Assembly: GCA_017447005.1 (NCBI GenBank)
Contig: JAFSOM010000075.1
Span: 1 to 5,487 of the forward strand
From: Oscillibacter sp.
Lineage (GTDB): Bacteria > Bacillota > Clostridia > Oscillospirales > Oscillospiraceae
Length of the DNA stretch: 5,487 nt
Reading direction: 5' to 3'
Within the stretch, counting starts at the first letter, position 1; every line of letters begins with the position of its first letter. Below, in pieces: positions 1-5,487 of this stretch. A program made the position numbers and the translations under genes. Under the pieces are notes generated by a model, which searched no databases, was not told the origin of the DNA, and was given only the letters and a program-made list of their open reading frames with translations.

Positions 1-309
1 ATGGTAGAGGGGATTCCCGATAGCGATTCCCAGCGTCTCCGCCCACTTCTGGAACTTCTCCCGGTCGGACGCGTCGCCAGTAATACAGCGTTCCTCCACG
101 CCGTTGGAGCGCATGAGCCGCCATTTGTAATGGTCGCCGCCGAGCCATACTTGCGTGATGTTCTCAAAACGCCTGTCCTCGTATATCTCCCGCGGGCTGA
201 GGTGGCAGTGGTAGTCGATAATCGGCATGGCGGCGGCGAAATCGTGATAGAGATGTTTCGCCGTCTCCGTCGAAAGGAGAAAGTCCTGATTCATAAACGG
301 TTTCTTCAT
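1..309 (-). CDS. uxaC: Glucuronate isomerase (uronate isomerase), N-terminal 103 residues, cut by window edge
   Basis: UxaC is a cytoplasmic aldose-ketose isomerase that converts D-glucuronate to D-fructuronate and D-galacturonate to D-tagaturonate, the first step of intracellular hexuronate breakdown. The visible protein begins MKKPFMNQDFLLSTETAK and carries family hallmarks close to those I remember from the E. coli enzyme: YHDF at 21-24, DYHCHL at 32-37 with the H34-x-H36 metal-site pair of the amidohydrolase fold, GDHYKWR at 58-64, MRSNGVEER at 66-74, GDASDREKF at 78-86 and GNPLYH at the edge. The family is about 470 residues long, so roughly a fifth is visible. The ATG at 309 overlaps the TGA of the upstream reductase (ATGA) and has a GGGAGGAA site about 8-9 nt before it, so the two genes are probably co-transcribed and translationally coupled. 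Family assignment is near certain; preference for glucuronate or galacturonate cannot be read. Confidence 0.96.
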   Translation of the reverse strand, partial: MKKPFMNQDFLLSTETAKHLYHDFAAAMPIIDYHCHLSPREIYEDRRFENITQVWLGGDHYKWRLMRSNGVEERCITGDASDREKFQKWAETLGIAIGNPLYH

Positions 310-1955
310 TGCGCGTTTCCTCCCGTCACGTACTTTTTCAGCGTGGCGCGAACGGCCCCCGCGCCGCTAATCAGTTCCGTGAAGTATTGGCGGACAATGC
401 CGGAAAGTCCGGTTTCCACAAGGTTCACGCCCCAAATGGCGCTGTCGGACAGAATGCCGGACAGCCGTTTTTCCGCGTCCTCCGGGGAAACGCCGTCTCC
501 AAGTCGGAAACCGGAGACATACGCGGCGGCGGATTCCAGCATAGGGTCGGGACTGGGCGTGAACGCCGCGCCCGCGTCATCTACCGCCATCAGATAGCGG
601 AGCCAGCCCGCGAATACCAGGGGAATCAGTTTCAAATTCCGCACGTCCAGCGTATCCGAGGCGATGTACGCCTTGACCGTTTCGCCGAAACGGATTGCCA
701 GTTTCTGCGAGGTGTCCGTGGCGATACGCTGGGGCGTGTCCGGCATGAAGGGATTGGGGAAGCGGACGTTCAACACGGTATCCAGAAACGCTTTCGGCTC
801 AATCACGCCGGGATGTTCCACGACAGGCAATCCTTCCTGATAGCCGATACGCCGGACAAGTTCCAGAAGTTCCGGGTCGTTCATCTCAGCGGAAATCTTC
901 TGATAACCTAAGAGACAGCCGTAAATGGCAAGCGCCGTATGAAGCGGGTTCAGACAGACGCACACTTTCATGCGTTCCACTTTGTTGACCGTATCCCGGT
1001 TTGTAAAGAGGAATCCGGCCTTTTCCAGCGCGGGGCGTCCGTTGGGGAAATCGTCCTCAATGACCAGATACTCGCTTTCCTCGGCGTTGACGAACGGCGC
1101 GATATGCGTTCCGCTGGAAGTCACGGAGGCGTCCATATCCTGTAAGCCATCCTTTTTCAGCGCCGCCGCCACATTCGCGTCTGGGCTGGGCGTGATTTTG
1201 TCAATCATCGTCCACGGGAAACTGACCTTTGCGCCGCTTTCGATGTAATCCGCGAACTCCCGCGCAACCAGTCCGTTTTCCGTCCATGCGCGGGCGAACG
1301 CGCTGATTGCCGCGCGGAGTTTGTCGCCGTTATGGGAGCAGTTGTCCATACTCACCATAGCAATCGGCATAGCGCCAGCCTTGAAGCGCTCATAGAGCAG
1401 GCCAGCCAGTTTTCCCATATAGCTTTCCGCGTTTTCAGGGGCGGCTTTCATATCCGACGCGACAGCCGGGAGAAGCTGTCCCTTGCCGTCCTCCATAGCG
1501 TAGCCCTTTTCCGTAATCGTAAAGCTCACCATCTGGAGAGAGGGCGCCGTGAAGATTTCACGCAGACGCGCATATTCAGCGGGGTCGTTGGAAAAGAGGA
1601 AACGCGTCTCCGCGATACTGCCGATTACGGTCTTTTCAATACTGCCGTCCGCTTTCAGCGTCACCAGAAGCGTATAGTTATCGTGCGCCTCGTAGTTTTG
1701 CCGTTTTCCGCCGGAATCGGAGCGTTCCACCGCGATAATGCCTGCGGTCATTACGCCGTCATTCAGGAGCCTTTGCGCGGCGTTGGCCTGAAACGCCTTG
1801 AAGATATTCCCCGCGCCGAAATGGAGCCACACGGGATTCTTTCGGGTCGTCTCCGCCATAGCCGCCCGGTCGTAGCGCGGGAGAGAAAAGCCCGCCGCTT
1901 CCCACGCCGCCCGGTTTTGCAGTCCCTGTTCATTCAATGCCAGTTGTCCGCTCAT
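306..1955 (-). CDS. uxuB: Mannitol dehydrogenase family oxidoreductase, probable D-fructuronate reductase (D-mannonate oxidoreductase)
   Basis: Probable NAD(H)-dependent cytoplasmic reductase of fructuronate to D-mannonate, the step after UxaC; tagaturonate reductase (UxaB) is the main alternative. The 549-residue protein fits the long mannitol-dehydrogenase-family form common in Clostridia and has both domains. Numbered from ATG 1955: the Rossmann loop HFGAGN is at 45-50, followed by IFKAFQ; the family motif DNCSHNG is at 204-210; FPWTMIDKITP is at 246-256; the catalytic-type cluster K330, N336, H339 lies in MKVCVCLNPLHTAL; RIATDTSQK at 410-418 and AGWLRYL at 449-455 belong to the helical C-terminal domain. 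An upstream GTG at 1961 is in frame but overlaps the GGAGG site; ATG 1955 has a 7-nt spacer and is preferred. It is the first gene of a minus-strand operon with uxaC. The fold is secure; the exact ketouronate substrate is inferred from context. Confidence 0.9.
   Translation of the reverse strand: MSGQLALNEQGLQNRAAWEAAGFSLPRYDRAAMAETTRKNPVWLHFGAGNIFKAFQANAAQRLLNDGVMTAGIIAVERSDSGGKRQNYEAHDNYTLLVTLKADGSIEKTVIGSIAETRFLFSNDPAEYARLREIFTAPSLQMVSFTITEKGYAMEDGKGQLLPAVASDMKAAPENAESYMGKLAGLLYERFKAGAMPIAMVSMDNCSHNGDKLRAAISAFARAWTENGLVAREFADYIESGAKVSFPWTMIDKITPSPDANVAAALKKDGLQDMDASVTSSGTHIAPFVNAEESEYLVIEDDFPNGRPALEKAGFLFTNRDTVNKVERMKVCVCLNPLHTALAIYGCLLGYQKISAEMNDPELLELVRRIGYQEGLPVVEHPGVIEPKAFLDTVLNVRFPNPFMPDTPQRIATDTSQKLAIRFGETVKAYIASDTLDVRNLKLIPLVFAGWLRYLMAVDDAGAAFTPSPDPMLESAAAYVSGFRLGDGVSPEDAEKRLSGILSDSAIWGVNLVETGLSGIVRQYFTELISGAGAVRATLKKYVTGGNAQ
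316..324 (-). promoter_or_regulatory. Ribosome binding site of uxaC, inside the uxuB 3' end
   Basis: Read on the minus strand, GGGAGGAAA precedes the ATG at 309 with a short CGCGCA spacer. It lies within the last codons of the upstream reductase, so ribosomes ending that gene at the overlapping TGA are well placed to restart on uxaC. It supports ATG 309 over the in-frame ATG five codons later. Confidence 0.75.
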
Positions 1956-1960
1956 GCGCA

Positions 1961-1967
1961 CACCTCC
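1961..1967 (-). promoter_or_regulatory. Ribosome binding site that decides the uxuB start
   Basis: The minus strand reads GGAGGTGTGCGCATG. GGAGG sits 7 nt before ATG 1955, an ideal distance. The alternative GTG, two codons upstream, shares bases with the SD itself and could not be positioned by it. The start is therefore moved two codons inward from the longest reading frame. Confidence 0.85.
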
Positions 1968-1985
1968 GTAACGATTGTGGGTTTT

Positions 1986-1991
1986 ATTATA
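1986..1991 (-). promoter_or_regulatory. Probable promoter -10 box for uxuB-uxaC
   Basis: The minus strand has a perfect TATAAT within TTTATAATAAAAC. Transcription would begin near 1979, giving a leader of about 24 nt that contains the SD of uxuB. No good -35 is seen at 16-18 bp upstream (about 2008-2015 reads GTGTAT or similar), which would fit a promoter that depends on an activator. The box is visible in the sequence; its activity is inferred. Confidence 0.55.
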
Positions 1992-2025
1992 AATGATGTC
2001 CGCCCAGAATACACGGTTATTCTTG

Positions 2026-2070
2026 TGGAAAACCTTGCAAAAATTGTTCTCTTAATTCGTGGGTTTTCCA
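2026..2070. repeat. Perfect 9-bp inverted repeat, possible operator pair
   Basis: TGGAAAACC at 2026-2034 is the exact reverse complement of GGTTTTCCA at 2062-2070, with 27 nt between the arms and about 36 bp between arm centres. The right arm sits in GTGGGTTTT (2059-2067), and the same nine bases recur directly at 1977-1985, next to the predicted uxuB start of transcription. The position upstream of the leftward -10 fits a regulator site for uxuB-uxaC. The loop is too long for a terminator and there is no U tract. Confidence 0.35.
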
Positions 2071-2172
2071 ATTCCGAGAACTTTACAATGCCAAAAAACA
2101 GTCAAAACAGAGAATAAGCTTTCGCTATATTGCCCAAATTCCATGCGCTTTTTTTGACACCTCCAGTACGGA

Positions 2173-2228
2173 ACGCAATTTTCACCGTATTTTTCGCAAG
2201 ATACGCCACGCAAAACGGGGTGTCGCAA
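2173..2228 (+). repeat. Four direct WCGCAA repeats upstream of the GH2 promoter
   Basis: CGCAA occurs at 2174-2178, 2195-2199, 2209-2213 and 2224-2228, each preceded by A or T, with start-to-start steps of 21, 14 and 15 bp. All four are on the same strand, and the reverse complement TTGCG is absent from the rest of the intergenic region. The last copy abuts the extended -10. Direct half-sites about two turns apart are typical of AraC-family activators; that link is inference. Confidence 0.4.
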
Positions 2229-2237
2229 TGCTACAAT
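2229..2237 (+). promoter_or_regulatory. Probable extended -10 promoter for the GH2-GH3 operon
   Basis: TGCTACAAT matches an extended -10 (TGn followed by TACAAT, five of six bases of TATAAT). Transcription would begin near 2244, leaving about 23 nt of leader with the SD at 2253-2259. No recognisable -35 lies 16-18 bp upstream; the WCGCAA repeats occupy that space. A TTGACA at 2154-2159 is too far away for this -10. Confidence 0.5.
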
Positions 2238-2252
2238 CAAAGCGCATTCAAA

Positions 2253-2259
2253 AAGGAGG
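2253..2259 (+). promoter_or_regulatory. Ribosome binding site that decides the GH2 start
   Basis: AAGGAGG lies 7 nt before ATG 2267. An in-frame ATG at 2228 would add 13 residues, but it lies upstream of this SD, within the predicted -10 region, so the added residues are not coding. Confidence 0.88.
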
Positions 2260-2266
2260 CGGTTCC

Positions 2267-4186
2267 ATGCGGAGAGAGATTGCAATCAACGAAAGCTGGG
2301 CGTTCCTCGGCCCGGACGGGCAGGAGCAAACGGTCAATTTGCCCCATACGTGGAACGGCGCGGACGGTCAAGACGGAGGAAACGATTACTGGCGGGGAAC
2401 CTGTACGTACAGCCGGACGTTTCCCGCGCCGGAGACTGCGGACGGGGAGCGCGCGTATCTGGAATTTCGGGGCGTGAACGCTTCCGCCGCCGTGGAACTC
2501 AACGGGACGGCGGTCGGGACGCATGACGGCGGCTACTCCACGTTCCGCTGGGATGTCACGAATCTGCTGAAACCGGAAAACGCGCTGACGGTTCGGGTTG
2601 ATAACAGCGTCAATGACCGGGTGTACCCGCAGAAAGCGGATTTTACGTTCTACGGCGGCATTTACCGGGACGTTCTGCTTCGCGTTGTTCCGGCGGAGCA
2701 TTTCGATTTGGACACGTTCGGCGGCGAGGGCCTGAAAGTCACGCCGACCGTACAGGGCAAAGACGGCGCTGTCCGGGTTGAGACGTTCCACGGCGTAGCG
2801 GGCGCGGAAGTTCGGGTTCATCTGCTGGACGCGGACGGCAACGCAGTTGCGGAGGGAACCGGAACGGATGTAACGCTGACAATTCCCGATGTCCGCCTCT
2901 GGGACGGCGTGAAAGACCCGTACCTGTACGCCGCCGAGGCCGCGCTTGTGCGCGACGGCGTGGAATTAGACAAGGTGTCCGCCCGGTTTGGCGTGCGGAG
3001 TTTCCGGGTTGACCCGGACAAGGGATTCTTCCTGAACGGGCGTTTGTACCCGCTCCACGGCGTCAGCCGACATCAGGACTGGAAGGGAATCGGCAACGCC
3101 ATCACAAAGGAACATCACCGCCGCGACATGGAACTCATTCGGGAAATAGGGGCCAATACCATCCGGTTGGCCCATTACCAGCACGACCAGTATTTCTATG
3201 ACCTGTGCGACGAGTACGGCATGGTAGTCTGGGCGGAGATTCCCTACATTTCGGAGCATATGCCCAACGGACGCGAAAACGCCGTCTCCCAAATGAAAGA
3301 ACTCATCACGCAAAATTATAATCATCCCTGCATTGTCTGCTGGGGCGTGTCCAATGAAATCACAATTTCCACGAAAGACAATAAGGATATGCTGGACAAT
3401 CACCGCGTTTTGAACAACCTGTGCCATGAGCTTGACCCCACGCGCTTTACTACGCTGGCCTGTTACGCCATATGCGCTCCGTTCAATCCCGTGGCTCATA
3501 TCACGGACGTTGTAAGCTGGAATTTGTATTTAGGCTGGTATGTGCCGGGGCTGTTTCTCAACGACCTGTGGATGAACTTCTTTCACTTTCGTTATCCCAA
3601 ACGCGCCCTTGGCTATTCGGAATACGGTTGCGAGGCCATGCCGAACCTGCATTCTTCTCACCCCCGGCGCGGCGACCATACGGAAGAATATCAGTGCATT
3701 TACAACGAGTATATGCTGAAATGCTTTGAGCGTCATCCGTTCCTGTGGGCGACGCACCTTTGGAATATGTTCGACTTCGCCGCCGACGCCCGCGACCAAG
3801 GCGGCGAACCGGGGATGAATCACAAGGGCGTCGTGACCTTTGACCGGAAAATCAAAAAGGACAGCTTTTATCTCTACAAGGCATGGTGGAGCGGCGAGCC
3901 GTTTGTCCACATCTGCGGGAGCCGCTACAGAGACCGCCCGGAACATTTGACCGAGGTCAAGGTCTATACCAATCAGCCGAAAGTCGCCTTGTATCTCAAC
4001 GGCGAAAGGATAGAGGAAAAGACGGGGGAAAAAGTATTCGCGTTTCAGGTTCCGCTCCACGGCGAAACGAAACTGGAAGCCAGAGCCGGGGAGTGTTCCG
4101 ACGCCTGTACGCTCCGATACGTGGAAACGCCCAATCCCGCCTACACGCTCCCCAAAAAGAGCGGAAAAAGCGCGAACTGGGTTTGA
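2267..4186 (+). CDS. Glycoside hydrolase family 2 enzyme, cytoplasmic; beta-galactosidase-like, possible beta-glucuronidase or beta-galacturonidase
   Basis: A retaining exo-beta-glycosidase of 639 residues with no signal peptide, so it acts on imported sugar conjugates. Domain order: sugar-binding jelly roll about 1-140 (LPHTW at 25-29, FYGGIYRDV at 128-136), Ig-like domain about 150-245, TIM barrel about 246-545, and a small beta domain of the DUF4982 type about 560-620. Catalytic residues are visible: the acid/base is E364 in WGVSNE, and the nucleophile is E452 in GYSEYG. N419-x-Y421-x-G-W-Y425 resembles the NRYYGWY loop of E. coli beta-glucuronidase, and N518-H-K520-G matches its carboxylate-binding N-x-K. 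GH2 enzymes annotated as beta-galactosidase can also carry N-x-K-G, so the substrate is open; the divergent uxaC-uxuB genes favour a uronide. The C-terminus (SANWV) looks complete. It is first in an operon with the GH3 gene 18 nt downstream. Confidence 0.93.
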   Translation: MRREIAINESWAFLGPDGQEQTVNLPHTWNGADGQDGGNDYWRGTCTYSRTFPAPETADGERAYLEFRGVNASAAVELNGTAVGTHDGGYSTFRWDVTNLLKPENALTVRVDNSVNDRVYPQKADFTFYGGIYRDVLLRVVPAEHFDLDTFGGEGLKVTPTVQGKDGAVRVETFHGVAGAEVRVHLLDADGNAVAEGTGTDVTLTIPDVRLWDGVKDPYLYAAEAALVRDGVELDKVSARFGVRSFRVDPDKGFFLNGRLYPLHGVSRHQDWKGIGNAITKEHHRRDMELIREIGANTIRLAHYQHDQYFYDLCDEYGMVVWAEIPYISEHMPNGRENAVSQMKELITQNYNHPCIVCWGVSNEITISTKDNKDMLDNHRVLNNLCHELDPTRFTTLACYAICAPFNPVAHITDVVSWNLYLGWYVPGLFLNDLWMNFFHFRYPKRALGYSEYGCEAMPNLHSSHPRRGDHTEEYQCIYNEYMLKCFERHPFLWATHLWNMFDFAADARDQGGEPGMNHKGVVTFDRKIKKDSFYLYKAWWSGEPFVHICGSRYRDRPEHLTEVKVYTNQPKVALYLNGERIEEKTGEKVFAFQVPLHGETKLEARAGECSDACTLRYVETPNPAYTLPKKSGKSANWV

Positions 4187-4191
4187 AATTG

Positions 4192-4198
4192 AAGGAGG
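4192..4198 (+). promoter_or_regulatory. Ribosome binding site of the GH3 gene
   Basis: AAGGAGG lies 6 nt before ATG 4205, and 5 nt after the GH2 stop. It marks ATG 4205 as the natural start even though that frame closes after six codons. No comparable SD serves any start codon in the long GH3 frame. Confidence 0.8.
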
Positions 4199-4204
4199 AT
4201 GAAT

Positions 4205-5487
4205 ATGAAGAAGAGCCGAAAGTAGCGCTGTGGTCGGCGCTGACCGCGCTGTGCGCCGTGTTGCTGGTGGCGTCCTTTGTGGCGAACTTTTTCGCCAACC
4301 GGTACGCCACGACGCTGAATGTGGCGCTGAACACGTCGTACTCCAAGGTGGTCAATTACGACCCCTCCGCTATGTACTTCACCAGCGATTTTGACAGCGA
4401 CGCCGCCCGATGGGACTACGAAAAGGAACTCTGCGCCGTAGTCGAGGCGGAAGGCGCGGCCCTGTTGAAAAACGACAACGCCGCTTTGCCGTTGCCCGCC
4501 AACGCGAAAGTGTCGTTGTTTGCGCGGGGGAGCGTGGATTTGATGTACGGCGGCACAGGTTCGGGCAGTGTGGACACCAGCGCCGCGCCGACGCTCAAAG
4601 ACGCGCTCAACGCGGAGGGAATCGAAATTAACCAGACCCTGTGGGACTGGTACGTTTCCACAGCCGGCAAATACGGGCGCAAAACGCCCGCCGCGATTTC
4701 CGACCAGCTTGCCGCCAATACGCAGTACGCGGTAAATGAGGCGCCGTGGGCGGAAGTCGAAAGCGCGAACGCTTCCAGCTTCGCCGAATACGGTGACGCG
4801 GCGATTGTGGTATTCTCCCGTTCCGGCGGCGAGGGCGCGGATTTGCCCGACGGCGACGCCTCCGCTTCTTTGGTGACGAATACCAGCGTTTCCAGTCAGG
4901 TACAGGACGGGCAGATTACCGCGCAGGAATCCAGCGTGGAAAGCGCGGAAGTCCATTATGGCGTCGGGCTGGAAGGCGACGGCGATTATCTGTCGCTCTC
5001 TCAGGAAGAACGCGATTTGCTTGCCGGATTAAAAGCCCTCAAAGATAACGGCACGTTTGCCCGTATCATCGTTTTACTGAACACGTCGAACGCGATTGAA
5101 CTGGATTTCCTGAACCCGGACATTTGCGGCGCGGATTACGGCATCGACTCCTGTATGTGGATTGGCGACGTAGGTCAGACGGGCGCGAACGGCGTGGGGC
5201 GTCTGCTCTCCGGTACGGTTTCCCCGTCCGGCTCTCTGGTCGATACCTACTGGTACGACAACTTTTTGAATCCCGCTGTAGTCAACTTCTACACCGTTCC
5301 CTATCAGAATTACGACGAGTACGGCCTTCTGCTGGAGGGCGCGGACGTGCAGGGAATGTACAGCGTCTATCAGGAGGGAATTTATCTGGGCTACCGCTAC
5401 GCCGAAACCCGTTATGAGGATATAGTCATGGGAACGCCCAACGCCGGGGATTTCGACTACAGCCGCACGGTTGCCTATCCTTTCGGC
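4205..5487 (+). CDS. Membrane-anchored glycoside hydrolase family 3 protein (beta-glucosidase type), permuted, frameshifted near the start, cut by window edge
   Basis: A probable extracellular exo-beta-glycosidase held by an N-terminal membrane helix. The SD-backed ATG gives MKKSRK then TAG at 4223; the long frame is -1 from it and open to the window end. Joined at the AAG codon, the product has 428 visible residues: basic N-terminus 1-6, hydrophobic helix about 7-30 (VALWSALTALCAVLLV onward), then the GH3 C-terminal-type alpha/beta domain with LLKND at 87-91, ARGSVDLMYGGTGSGSVD at 107-124, SRSGGEGADLP at 205-215, WIGDVGQTGANG at 319-330, EGIYLGYRYAETRYED at 391-406 and YPFG at 425-428. In most GH3 proteins this domain follows the barrel; here it is first, as in Ruminococcus albus and Butyrivibrio beta-glucosidases, so the barrel with the SDW nucleophile should lie downstream. 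It follows the GH2 gene in one operon. It may be a broken gene, a sequence error or a programmed frameshift. Substrate is not readable. Confidence 0.85.
4216..4225 (+). other. Frameshift point: CGA-AAG-TAG junction in the GH3 gene
   Basis: Frame zero from ATG 4205 reads AGC CGA AAG TAG and stops. If the lysine tRNA on AAG (4220-4222) slips back to AAA (4219-4221), decoding continues GTA GCG CTG TGG into the GH3 membrane helix. CGA-AAG is the slippage sequence reported for the -1 frameshift in Bacillus subtilis cdd, where an SD-like element upstream stimulates it. Here the AAGGAGG ends 18 nt before CGA, somewhat further than I recall for cdd (about 14). Loss of one A from CGAAAAG would give the same picture. 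Confidence 0.5.

Larger units (their letters stand above)
2143..2247. repeat. Widely spaced 9-bp inverted repeat flanking the GH2 promoter
   Basis: ATGCGCTTT at 2143-2151 and AAAGCGCAT at 2239-2247 are exact reverse complements separated by 87 nt. The right copy covers the predicted transcription start of the GH2 gene (about 2244), and the left copy lies roughly 95 bp upstream. This layout would suit a repressor bridging two sites, but a chance match of this length in 300 bp is not rare. Confidence 0.25.
1956..2266. other. Divergent intergenic control region between the hexuronate operon and the glycosidase operon
   Basis: This 311-bp stretch is clearly richer in A+T than the genes on either side and contains no convincing gene. 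Short open frames crossing it have low-complexity or flanking-gene shadow translations and no ribosome binding site. It holds a TATAAT box facing left near uxuB, an extended -10 facing right near the GH2 gene, four WCGCAA direct repeats and two 9-bp inverted repeats. Such an arrangement suits shared or coordinated control of uronate release and uronate breakdown, but no regulator gene is visible. I found no clear cre site and no riboswitch or terminator hairpin. Confidence 0.8.

Noticed and set aside
1..911. Plus-strand open frames opposite uxaC and uxuB (1..597 and 309..911)
   Set aside because: Both lie antisense to genes with strong family motifs and their translations are of shadow type. 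The minus-strand UxaC and UxuB readings account for the sequence.
1332..2117. 261-codon plus-strand open frame opposite uxuB
   Set aside because: It is a shadow of the reductase gene running into the intergenic region; the translation is rich in R and H with no family resemblance and no SD.
2154..2159. Perfect TTGACA as the GH2 -35 box
   Set aside because: At 16-18 bp downstream the bases are only AATTTT-like, a poor -10, and the better TACAAT at 2232 is 72 bp away. It may be fortuitous or a weak second promoter, so it is not listed.
2052..2285. 77-codon minus-strand open frame in the intergenic region
   Set aside because: It starts inside the GH2 coding sequence, has no SD, and ends within the control region. 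The translation resembles no known small protein.
2966..4060. Two minus-strand open frames of about 177 codons inside the GH2 gene
   Set aside because: They are antisense to the GH2 barrel, which has intact catalytic motifs. They arise from the scarcity of stop codons in GC-rich coding sequence.
4183..4191. TTG codons at 4183 or 4189 as starts of the GH3 frame without any frameshift
   Set aside because: They lie upstream of the AAGGAGG, have no SD of their own, and would add an acidic leader before the membrane helix, opposite to the basic N-terminus expected. GTG at 4258 would cut the helix in half.
4141..4956. 271-codon open frame on the minus strand across the GH3 start
   Set aside because: It is antisense to the GH2 end and GH3 domain, has arginine- and valine-rich shadow composition, no recognisable family and no ribosome binding site. 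The GH3 frame beneath it carries clear conserved motifs.
4224..5487. Reading the GH3 gene as a decayed pseudogene throughout
   Set aside because: Apart from the single shift at 4219-4222, the frame is open for over 420 codons and keeps the GH3 motifs in order, so wider decay is not supported inside the window.

Overview
The window reads as a GC-rich (somewhat above 50%) piece of a Gram-positive, Clostridia-type genome, most likely a carbohydrate-fermenting gut or rumen anaerobe. The grounds are strong AGGAGG-type ribosome binding sites, the protein families present, and a GH3 enzyme of the permuted type known from rumen Clostridia. Genus cannot be read from the sequence. The window is almost entirely coding, with one 0.3-kb intergenic region from which genes diverge left and right.

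Left side, minus strand: a hexuronate catabolism pair. A mannitol-dehydrogenase-family oxidoreductase (306..1955, probable fructuronate reductase UxuB) is followed, with a 4-nt ATGA stop/start overlap, by the first 103 codons of glucuronate isomerase UxaC (1..309), which runs off the left edge. UxaC converts D-glucuronate to D-fructuronate (or galacturonate to tagaturonate), and the reductase converts the ketouronate to an aldonate.

Middle (1956..2266): a divergent control region. It holds a perfect TATAAT facing left, an extended -10 (TGnTACAAT) facing right, four direct copies of WCGCAA just upstream of the right-facing -10, and two unrelated perfect 9-bp inverted repeats that could be operators. 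No regulator gene lies in the window.

Right side, plus strand: a cytoplasmic GH2 glycosidase (2267..4186) and, 18 nt after its stop, a membrane-anchored GH3 enzyme (4205..5487, running off the right edge). The GH2 protein has both catalytic glutamates and an N-x-K-G motif like the one that recognises the uronate carboxylate in beta-glucuronidases. With uxaC and uxuB divergent from it, it may be a beta-glucuronidase or beta-galacturonidase that feeds the left-hand operon rather than a beta-galactosidase. The GH3 gene has its C-terminal-type domain first, directly after a membrane helix, and its reading frame is interrupted after six codons.

The most notable feature is that interruption. The good SD and ATG open MKKSRK and then meet TAG, while the long GH3 frame is -1 relative to them. 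The junction is CGA-AAG-TAG, and CGA-AAG is a known -1 ribosomal slippage sequence. Slippage there would give exactly the expected basic N-terminus joined to the membrane helix. A plain one-base deletion or a sequence error gives the same picture and is the simpler explanation.
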